NCBI GenBank assembly: GCA_002898255.1
Contig: BEIE01000001.1
Span: 1-64,000, forward strand
DNA: 64,000 nt
Source: a bacterium HR28
GTDB lineage: Bacteria > Chloroflexota > Chloroflexia > Thermomicrobiales > Thermomicrobiaceae
Direction: 5' to 3'
Below the pieces are notes generated by a model. That model saw only the letters and a program-made list of their open reading frames with translations. It searched no databases and had not been told where the DNA came from. Positions 57,966 through 64,000 of the stretch are shown here, piece after piece (position 1 is the stretch's first letter; each line of letters begins with the position of its first letter). The position numbers and the translations under genes are program-made.

Positions 57966-57994
57966 TTGACAAGGGTAGTCTGACGTTCGAGAAT
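57966..57994 (+). promoter_or_regulatory. promoter of the cobalamin-controlled operon
   Basis: TTGACA, a 17-bp spacer and GAGAAT. The predicted start near 58001 lies 43 bases before the riboswitch P1 stem. Confidence 0.65.
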
Positions 57995-58043
57995 GATGGG
58001 GAGGCCGATCGGCCAGTGTGTGCACCTTGACAGGACGTGCGAG

Positions 58044-58188
58044 ACGGCGGCGAGTGCGAGCGTCTGACCGGGCACATGCTCGGTCCGCTCGTCCACACGG
58101 GGGAACACCGGTGAAAGTCCGGGGCTGTGCCGCAACTGTGACGTCGCGCCAGGTGGCGTGGCGAAGCCAGGTCTACCGTCGCCGCCGT
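58044..58188 (+). promoter_or_regulatory. cobalamin (B12) riboswitch
   Basis: The conserved core is present: ACACCGGTGAAAGTCCGG (B12-box side), GCCGCAACTGTGACG, and the late GCGAAGCCAGGTCTACC. A perfect 10-bp P1 stem, ACGGCGGCGA (58044-58053) with TCGCCGCCGT (58179-58188), closes the aptamer. It is followed 70 bases later by an intrinsic terminator, so cobalamin binding most likely stops transcription of the downstream genes. Confidence 0.93.
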
Positions 58189-58259
58189 GTCCGACCCGCC
58201 TCGAGCTAAGGGGGGAGGACGCCAGTGATCCGCTGTGCCTCGACGCAGTGAACCACCGG

Positions 58260-58292
58260 CAGCCCGCCCCGCGCGGGCTGTTTCCGTTTTTC
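58260..58292 (+). terminator. riboswitch expression-platform terminator
   Basis: CAGCCCGC-CCCGC-GCGGGCTG is a perfect 8-bp stem followed by TTTCCGTTTTTC, about 55 bases before the first gene. Fits termination control by the cobalamin aptamer. Confidence 0.85.
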
Positions 58293-58347
58293 CCGATAAG
58301 CCAAAGAGTGCGGTTCGGAGCCGACCTCAGTCCGAAAGGGGGTTGGA

Positions 58348-59856
58348 ATGATGCGTCGTTTCGTGACAGTTCTCGTGCTGCTGTTGCTGGTGCTCGCACC
58401 TGGAGCAGGTGTCTCAGCGCATCAACTCGACGCTGCACGAGCACTGGCCGGAGCCACCCACTGGCTGCTTACCCAGCAACGGCCCGACGGTGGTTTCGCC
58501 GGTTTCAGTGGTGAGAGTGACCCAGGAATCACCGTTGATGCAGTCCTGGCACTGGCAGCAGCGGGAATGAACCCAGCGCAGGTCCGGCAGGAAGGGGGCA
58601 GAAGTACCATCGAATACCTTGAATCAGTGGCAGCAAGTTATGCCGAGCGCCCCGGTGGTGCGGCGAAACTGGTACTGGCCGCAATAGCATCAGGGCAGAA
58701 TCCTCGCTCCTTCGGTGGAGTCGATCTGGTCAGGCGACTCGAGCAAGCCTTCGATCCAGCAACCGGCCTCTACGACCAGCAGCTTTTCAGCAACGCGTAC
58801 GTGCTCTTGGCACTTTCTGCTGCTGGGGTTCGCGTGCCAGACGCTGCAATCGGCGGAATCCTGGAGCGCCAAGCTGCTGACGGCAGCTGGGCTTGGGACG
58901 GAAGTACGACACCTGGTGCTGGAGACTCCAACACGACTGCCCTCGTTGTCCAGGCACTGGCAGCACTCGGCCATGCTGACCATCCAGCCGTCCAACGCGC
59001 TCTCCAGTACCTGCGGAGCGTACAGGCATCCGATGGCTCCTTTGCCTATCAACCAGCTGACACCTTGGTTGGCGATGCGAACTCGACCGCGTTAGCCATC
59101 CAGGCACTTCTCGCCGCTGGCGAGGAACCGCAGTCGGCGACATGGCGGTATGCACTCGACGCGTTGGCGCGTTTCGCCAACCCGAGCGGTGCGCTCCGCT
59201 GGCGCGACGATGCCGCTGACGACAATCTGTTCGCCACCGTCCAAGGGATCCCAGCGCTAGCTCGCCAACCCTTCCCGCTGCGCAGTACTGTGCGCCCACT
59301 GCTTGTGGCGCGGGCTCCTCTGGCGACCGAGGAGCCGGGTTGTCGATTGTTCCCGGAGACCGATCAGAGTCTCTGCGGCCCATTCCTTGAGACATGGGAG
59401 CAGCTCGGCGGACTTCCGAACTTCGGATACCCCTTGACGCGCGCCTATTATGATCCAGCTCTCGGACTCGTCGTCCAGTACACCGAGCGGGCGCGCTTCG
59501 AGCTGCACCGTCTTCCCGACGGGAGCGAACTAGTTCTGCTTGGTCGGCTCGGCGCGGAGTCGGCACCATCGGCCCCTCAGGAAGCCTTCGCACCAGCCGA
59601 GCCGAAGACGTCAGCTGACTGCGTCTATTTCGCTGAGACACAGCACAACCTCTGCGCTGGCTTCCGTGCCTACTGGGAGCACTTCGGTGGGTTGAGCGCC
59701 TTTGGTTATCCGCTCAGTGAGGAGTTTGTCGAGAACGGCATGGTCGTTCAGTACTTCGAGCGAGCCCGTTTTGAGTGGCACCCAGGTGTCTGGCCAGAGC
59801 GGTTCGATGTGCTCCTCACCCGGCTCGGCGCTGAGATCGTCGAGGAAGGCTCGTGA
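58348..59856 (+). CDS. secreted alpha/alpha-toroid protein with C-terminal FGYP repeats (putative corrinoid-binding)
   Basis: This 502-aa protein has a signal peptide (about 1-24) ending AGVSAHQ. Residues about 25-315 form a terpenoid-cyclase/prenyltransferase-like alpha/alpha toroid with repeats QQRPDGGFAGF, RQAADGSWAW, VQASDGSFAY and paired GDSNTTALVVQALAA / GDANSTALAIQALLA. Lacking cyclase acid motifs, it resembles the alpha domain of transcobalamin/intrinsic factor. Two copies of a Chloroflexota-type repeat follow at about 330-404 and 423-498 (ETWEQLGGLPNFGYPL, AYWEHFGGLSAFGYPL, each ending LGAE). First gene after the B12 riboswitch; RBS AAAGGGGG. Corrinoid binding is inference from control and fold. 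Confidence 0.8.
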   Translation: MMRRFVTVLVLLLLVLAPGAGVSAHQLDAARALAGATHWLLTQQRPDGGFAGFSGESDPGITVDAVLALAAAGMNPAQVRQEGGRSTIEYLESVAASYAERPGGAAKLVLAAIASGQNPRSFGGVDLVRRLEQAFDPATGLYDQQLFSNAYVLLALSAAGVRVPDAAIGGILERQAADGSWAWDGSTTPGAGDSNTTALVVQALAALGHADHPAVQRALQYLRSVQASDGSFAYQPADTLVGDANSTALAIQALLAAGEEPQSATWRYALDALARFANPSGALRWRDDAADDNLFATVQGIPALARQPFPLRSTVRPLLVARAPLATEEPGCRLFPETDQSLCGPFLETWEQLGGLPNFGYPLTRAYYDPALGLVVQYTERARFELHRLPDGSELVLLGRLGAESAPSAPQEAFAPAEPKTSADCVYFAETQHNLCAGFRAYWEHFGGLSAFGYPLSEEFVENGMVVQYFERARFEWHPGVWPERFDVLLTRLGAEIVEEGS

Positions 59857-60788
59857 GAAGAATTCAGCTCCTCTACCGACTCTTCCTTGCGCTCCTGCTC
59901 GCCCTCGCACCACTGGCGGGGGCGAGCAGCGCACCCTCGCTCGCCGAGCGGCCAAACGGTGCTGGACTCGTCGTGCGCTTTGGCGACGGACGCGTCGTCA
60001 CAGCCTATGTGCAGTTTGACGAACCAGCGATTACGGGAATCGAGCTCCTCCAGCGCGCCGGCATTCCGATCACTGTCGCCCCGTTCGGGGGGCTGGGGCT
60101 GGCTGTCTGTGCAATTGCCGGAGAAGGCTGCCCAGCAGAGGACTGCTTTTGTCAAGCCAAGCAGCAACCGGCGTGGTTCTGGCATTACTACGGGTTAACT
60201 CCAGACGGTCGTTGGGTGCTCCATTCGGTCGGCGCGTCGAACCGTCTCCTGAGAGACGGCGACGTCGATGGCTGGTCGTGGACGAGCGGGGAGAGCGGAC
60301 TCCCGGCGGTGACAATCGATGACATCGCGCGGGCACACGGCGTCGAGCGGACAAGAGAGCCATCGCCACTGCCGACACTAGAACCAGTAGTGACAGTGAC
60401 TCCAACGCCGCTGCCAGCAGTGCCTGCTGGGTCACCTCCCTCGCCCGCGACGCTCACAACCCCGACACCGCTTCAAACATCGATCCCGCTAGCGACTCCA
60501 ACCGCACCTCCACGCGTAGCAGCAACGCCGACACTTCCGTCTGCCACCGCTACCTTAGCCCCGAGTGTTACACCGCTCCCGACCCCTGCACTTCCATCGG
60601 TACCACCCTTGTCTCCGGTCGCCGCGGCGACGACTCCAAGCCAGCTCACCGTGCCCACTGTGACCCCACCATCGACACCAGGGAGGAATGGAAGCGGCCC
60701 ACCCTGGATGGCCATTGCCTTCGTCGGCCTTGGTGTGCTGGGGCTCGCTGGGATCGCGTTCCGTCACCGCTGGAGGAAGTGGCGATGA
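59853..60788 (+). CDS. membrane-anchored DUF4430-like protein (transcobalamin beta-domain-like)
   Basis: In this 311-aa protein a signal peptide (about 1-27) is followed by a domain of about 115 residues: LVVRFGDGRVVTAYVQFDEP, GIELLQRAGI, then WFWHYYGLTPDGRWVL and LRDGDVDGWSW, the pattern of DUF4430/ubiquitin-like beta domains in transcobalamin-type proteins. Three closely spaced Cys (CPAEDCFC) plus one earlier could form disulfides. A Pro/Thr-rich spacer of about 120 residues and one C-terminal membrane helix with a basic tail (FRHRWRKWR) follow. GTG start overlaps the toroid gene stop (GTGA), so the two are made together, presumably as a receptor pair. Confidence 0.78.
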   Translation: MRRIQLLYRLFLALLLALAPLAGASSAPSLAERPNGAGLVVRFGDGRVVTAYVQFDEPAITGIELLQRAGIPITVAPFGGLGLAVCAIAGEGCPAEDCFCQAKQQPAWFWHYYGLTPDGRWVLHSVGASNRLLRDGDVDGWSWTSGESGLPAVTIDDIARAHGVERTREPSPLPTLEPVVTVTPTPLPAVPAGSPPSPATLTTPTPLQTSIPLATPTAPPRVAATPTLPSATATLAPSVTPLPTPALPSVPPLSPVAAATTPSQLTVPTVTPPSTPGRNGSGPPWMAIAFVGLGVLGLAGIAFRHRWRKWR

Positions 60789-61780
60789 ACGGGATGCTCT
60801 GGCTCGTCTGGGCTATTCTCCTGGCGCTGGCGGTCTCGGTGACGCGAAATCCCTTCTACCTGGCGCTCGCACTGCTGGCAGTACTGAGCGTCCGGATCGC
60901 CGTGAACACGACGCGCCCGCTCGGACGAGCTGCCCCACGGTTCGCAGTCTTGGCAGCGCTTGTCCTGATCGGTTGGAGTACGGTTGTCAACGTACTCCTT
61001 GCGCACGTCGGGGATCGGGTCATCACGCGGCTACCGCCCTGGCCGGTTATCGGCGGGCCGCTGACATTCAATGCCCTCTTGTATGGTGCGCTCACAGGCA
61101 TTGCGCTCGCCACCGTCCTCATCGGCATAAGCCTTCTCCACGCTGTCCTCGATCGTCATGAGGCGTTGCGGCTCGTTCCGGGGAGACAGCGCGTGCTCGC
61201 GACGACACTCGCGATCGCGCTCAATGCACTTCCTACCTTCGCTGCAGCGGCACGTGATGCCGAAGAGGCAATCCGGTTCCGTGGGCTGGCTCAGCATTCG
61301 CTTGTGCATCTCCGCATGCTGATCAACGCCGTCCTGGTACGCGGCATGGACTACAGCTTAGCCGTGGCCGAGACGCTCGAGGTACGTGGTTTTGCTGCTG
61401 CCAGCCGTCCCAGTCATCGCACACGGCTCGGGACGCTCGTGTTCCTCGCTGGGGGGCTGATCGCCATTGGCGGGAGCATCGCCGGATCGGGGGCCATCCT
61501 GGCCCTCGGTTTGAGTGGTCTTGTCTTCGGCCTAGCAGGAGCAGCGATTCACGCTTGGCCGGGAGTGCGCGCCCTGCCATGGCCCTGGTCAGCACGCGTG
61601 ACAGCGCTCCTGCTCGGTCTCGTCGCCGCAGGCTTCGTCTGGGCGTTACGCGATCCGGCCGCCGATCTCGCCTACTCGCCCTATCCCACGCTTCACTGGC
61701 CCGGCTTCTCACCAGTTGTTGGCGCCGCGTACCTCCTCCTCGCCGCTCCGGCATTCGCGTTACGCGGAGGACAAGAGTGA
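60785..61780 (+). CDS. ECF transporter T component (CbiQ/EcfT-like) with extra membrane helices
   Basis: In this 331-aa protein the first 220 residues match the ECF T family: several helices, then the coupling region with two Arg-Gly motifs (EAIRFRGLA and ETLEVRGFAA) that contact the ATPases. It is longer than usual (about 230-270): after the second motif there are roughly four hydrophobic segments (about 225-265, 275-295, 310-328) instead of one. The ATG at 60785 overlaps the previous stop (ATGA) and has GGAGG 8 bases upstream; the track starts two codons earlier. No separate S component gene is present. Confidence 0.85.
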   Translation: MNGMLWLVWAILLALAVSVTRNPFYLALALLAVLSVRIAVNTTRPLGRAAPRFAVLAALVLIGWSTVVNVLLAHVGDRVITRLPPWPVIGGPLTFNALLYGALTGIALATVLIGISLLHAVLDRHEALRLVPGRQRVLATTLAIALNALPTFAAAARDAEEAIRFRGLAQHSLVHLRMLINAVLVRGMDYSLAVAETLEVRGFAAASRPSHRTRLGTLVFLAGGLIAIGGSIAGSGAILALGLSGLVFGLAGAAIHAWPGVRALPWPWSARVTALLLGLVAAGFVWALRDPAADLAYSPYPTLHWPGFSPVVGAAYLLLAAPAFALRGGQE

Positions 61781-63432
61781 TCGAGGTGACCGAGCTCCAC
61801 TACCAGTATCCCGCCGGCCAGTCCCCCGCGCTGATCGCGCCGCGCTGGTTCGTCGGAGAGGGCGAGTTCGTTCTCCTTGCGGGCACTACGGGGTCCGGGA
61901 AGACGACCCTGCTCCGCAGCTTGGTCAGTCTCGTACCGCACTTCTATGGCGGCTGGTTTGGCGGTCGCGTTGTTATTGGCGGTCGCGACACGCGCTCTCA
62001 CCGTCCAGCTGACCTCGCCGACCTCGTTGGCTACGTTAGCCAGGAACCGGAGGCGCAGACACTGCTTGACCGCGTCGCCGACGAGGTCGCTTTCGCGCTC
62101 GAGAATCTCGGCTATTCCTCCGGGGCTGTTGCCGCACGGGTGGAAGAAGCCCTCGATCTCCTTGGGATTGCACATCTGCGCGAGCGTCCCATAGAGTCGC
62201 TTTCCGGCGGAGAGCGGCAACGCGTCACACTAGCTGCAGCACTCGCGCTTCGCCCACGCCTCTTACTGCTCGATGAGCCGACCTCGCAACTCGATCCGTG
62301 GGCTGCCGAGTCGGTGCTCGAGGTCCTCCGGCGGCTCGTCGACGAACTCGGCGTAACGGTTATCCTGGCAGAGCACCGGCTCGATCGCCTGCTGGGCAGT
62401 GCGACACGACTAACGGTCATGGATAAAGGGCACTTGGTCGCCGATGGACCGCCCGCTGAGACTGCCGCCTTTCTTCCCGATCCACCACTACTCGTCCAGC
62501 TCAGCCAGGCACTCGGCTGGTCGCCACCAGCACTGACAGTCGCTGACGCCAAGCGACGACTAGGGCGCGCCTCGTTCCCATCTCGAGCCAAAAGGCACTT
62601 AGCTGGTGGCGAAGTGATCTTAACTCTAGAAGGTGTCACCTGCCAGCGTGGCGATCGCGTCGTGCTCCGCGACATCGACGTTGTGTTTAGACGCGGCAGC
62701 GTCACAGTAATTGTGGGCCGGAATGGGGCAGGGAAGACGACGCTGGTGCGAGCTGCACTCGGACTTGAACCTGTCCAGCGCGGCCGAGTTCGGTTGTTCG
62801 GCCATGAACCGGGAGAGCCGGCATTTCGCAAACGCCTGCGCAGTGTGGCCTATGTGCCGCAGTTTCCCGGTGCCCTACTCCTTGCGACGCGACTCGCCGA
62901 CGACCTCGAGCTGGCACGTCAGAGTCGTGAGTGCTCTCACGATGCCGTCCAGGCTATGGTCGACATGTTCGAGCTCGCGCCACTGCTGTCTGCCCACCCG
63001 TTTGATCTGAGCAGCGGGGAACGCCAGCGTGCCGCGCTGGCAGTCGCGCTGCTCGGTAATCCAGAACTCATCGTCCTTGACGAGCCGACCCGGGGGCTCA
63101 GCCTGACCGTCAAGCGTCGGTTGGCGAAAGAGTTGCGTCAGCGCGCCGCAGGTGGGGCCACGGTCATCGTGACCACACACGACGTCGACTTCGCAGCAGC
63201 AGTTGCCGATCGTGTCTTGCTACTCGGCAATGGCACAGCCATCGCGGAGGGGCCACCCGAGCAGGTACTGGGAGAGAGTTTCGCCTATGCCCCGCTGATT
63301 AGTCGGATCTTTGGCCCCGCGTTCCTCGACCTGGAGGATGTGCTCGAAGTGCTTGCGGCGACGTCTCCGCCGCTCGATTGGCCAATCGGCTATACTCTGG
63401 ACGTCGACGACGTCGATGGGATACGCATGTGA
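61777..63432 (+). CDS. ECF transporter ATPase, two fused ABC domains
   Basis: In this 551-aa protein both halves are complete ATPases. Domain 1: GTTGSGKTTLLRSL (about 37), YVSQEPEAQTL, LSGGERQRVTLAA (about 141), LLLLDEPTSQLD (about 162). Domain 2: VGRNGAGKTTLVRAA (about 313), LSSGERQRAALAVAL (about 410), LIVLDEPTRGLS (about 434) and THD. Fused EcfA1-A2 is known in Actinobacteria and Chloroflexota. GTG start overlaps the T-component stop (GTGA), and its own stop overlaps the next GTG. It powers the import system of this operon. Confidence 0.93.
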   Translation: MIEVTELHYQYPAGQSPALIAPRWFVGEGEFVLLAGTTGSGKTTLLRSLVSLVPHFYGGWFGGRVVIGGRDTRSHRPADLADLVGYVSQEPEAQTLLDRVADEVAFALENLGYSSGAVAARVEEALDLLGIAHLRERPIESLSGGERQRVTLAAALALRPRLLLLDEPTSQLDPWAAESVLEVLRRLVDELGVTVILAEHRLDRLLGSATRLTVMDKGHLVADGPPAETAAFLPDPPLLVQLSQALGWSPPALTVADAKRRLGRASFPSRAKRHLAGGEVILTLEGVTCQRGDRVVLRDIDVVFRRGSVTVIVGRNGAGKTTLVRAALGLEPVQRGRVRLFGHEPGEPAFRKRLRSVAYVPQFPGALLLATRLADDLELARQSRECSHDAVQAMVDMFELAPLLSAHPFDLSSGERQRAALAVALLGNPELIVLDEPTRGLSLTVKRRLAKELRQRAAGGATVIVTTHDVDFAAAVADRVLLLGNGTAIAEGPPEQVLGESFAYAPLISRIFGPAFLDLEDVLEVLAATSPPLDWPIGYTLDVDDVDGIRM

Positions 63433-63764
63433 AACTGATCATCGCGATCGTGCAGGCAGAAGATGCAGATCGGCTCGTGAGCGAGCTGGTCGACGAAGGA
63501 TTCCGGGTCACACGGATCGCAAGTAGTGGCGCGCTCCTGCGACGTGAGAACGCGAGCTTGCTGCTCGGCGTCGAGGAGCGGGATATCCCGCGGGCCCTGT
63601 CGATCATCCGACGCACTTGTCGCCGGCGCAAGGAGATTGTGATCCCCTACGCCCCAGCAATGGAACCGGGGCTGCTCTGGCTCCCCGAGAACTTCGAGGT
63701 GGAAGTCGGCGGTGCGACAGTTTTCATCCTTCCCGTCGAGCGCATGGAACGGATCGATGGCTGA
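63429..63764 (+). CDS. DarA/PstA-type cyclic-di-AMP receptor (PII-like), copy 2, in the B12 operon
   Basis: This 111-aa protein has the same family signature as copy 1: KLIIAIVQAEDADRLVSELV, FRVTRIASSGALLRRENASLL and VEVGGATVFILPVERMERID. The T-loop region differs (RRTCRRRKEIVIPYAPAME). The start is GTG overlapping the ATPase stop (GTGA), so it is the fifth coupled gene of the cobalamin-controlled operon. PII-like proteins often sit beside transporters and inhibit them; a c-di-AMP-dependent brake or gauge on this ECF transporter is a reasonable hypothesis. The long track ORF start is rejected. Confidence 0.88.
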   Translation: MKLIIAIVQAEDADRLVSELVDEGFRVTRIASSGALLRRENASLLLGVEERDIPRALSIIRRTCRRRKEIVIPYAPAMEPGLLWLPENFEVEVGGATVFILPVERMERIDG

Positions 63765-64000
63765 GCAGCACGGCGGAGCCTAGTGAACGGAAGCGTCATC
63801 TCGTGGCCGGTTCGGGACAAGAAAACAGGACCGGTTCGTTGGGTGGTGACGGTTACCGACAGCGATCAGGAGGGGAAAGAGGCCAACCGCCGCTTGTGAG
63901 GAACGATTGACAGCCCTGATCGGACGCGGTAGGATTGACCAGGACTCGAACATGGGTTCTACCTCCAACTCGACGAGCTGAGGAAGGCGGCGACGCAGAT
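63765..64000. other. window end without recognisable gene
   Basis: About 236 bases after the PII-like gene. No S component, promoter or terminator is evident. Confidence 0.4.

Noticed and set aside
58027-58055. Second TTGACA (58027) as the B12 operon promoter
   Set aside because: No -10-like sequence at 16-18 bases, and it would start inside the riboswitch P1 stem.

Overview
The window looks like chromosomal DNA from a high-GC bacterium, most likely a thermophilic member of the Chloroflexota, class Thermomicrobia. This is inferred from the GC-rich sequence, the gene complement, frequent GTG starts with GGAGG-type ribosome binding sites, many 4-base GTGA/ATGA gene overlaps, and a Chloroflexota-style repeat (YWxxxGGLxxFGYP) in one secreted protein. 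No 16S gene is present, so the taxon is not proven.

Layout. (1) 1-4.6 kb: a phage- or satellite-like operon on the minus strand. An operator-bearing promoter is followed by two small proteins, a P4/D5-type primase-helicase, two more small proteins and an HK97-fold major capsid protein cut by the left edge. (2) 4.8-7.3 kb: two small host-like or accessory genes, then the trans-translation pair ssrA (tmRNA) and smpB. (3) 7.7-16.2 kb: aroA and aroC converge head-on, aroA behind a methyltransferase and an RmlC-like epimerase. aroC lies at the end of a minus-strand operon with rmlB, a SpoIIE-type phosphatase, a P-loop kinase, a peptide-binding lipoprotein and a GNAT protein. (4) 16.5-27.1 kb: an unassigned structured-RNA candidate, an HD-GYP membrane protein, trmD, a MacAB-like ABC efflux system interrupted by an opposing peptide-binding protein, and an AAA+ ATPase. 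(5) 27.1-44.4 kb: polyamine genes (speDE) and a run of DNA-maintenance genes (ligA, a DnaQ/GIY-YIG fusion, a family-4 uracil-DNA glycosylase, ftsK, recR, a Ycf45-like ATPase, tmk, recO), with a DarA-type c-di-AMP receptor, nadK, a KDPG aldolase and a purine nucleoside phosphorylase. (6) 45-53 kb: pyrimidine synthesis (pyrE; pyrC-carA-carB followed by a Ca2+/H+ antiporter), with a strong promoter and an intrinsic-terminator attenuator in the pyrC leader. (7) 53-57.8 kb: maf, an RNA uracil methyltransferase, an iron-type dehydrogenase and a lipoprotein.

(8) 57.9-63.8 kb is the most interesting part. A consensus-like promoter leads into a cobalamin riboswitch and an intrinsic terminator. Five translationally coupled genes follow: a secreted alpha/alpha-toroid protein, a membrane-anchored DUF4430-like protein, an ECF transporter T component with extra membrane segments, a fused double ECF ATPase and a second DarA-like PII protein. 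The toroid and DUF4430 modules are the two building blocks of animal transcobalamin/intrinsic factor, here apparently encoded as separate proteins next to an ECF energizing module with no recognisable S component. I propose a B12-repressed corrinoid capture and import system with a PII-like regulator; this is inference.

I saw no rRNA, tRNA, CRISPR array or insertion sequence in the window.
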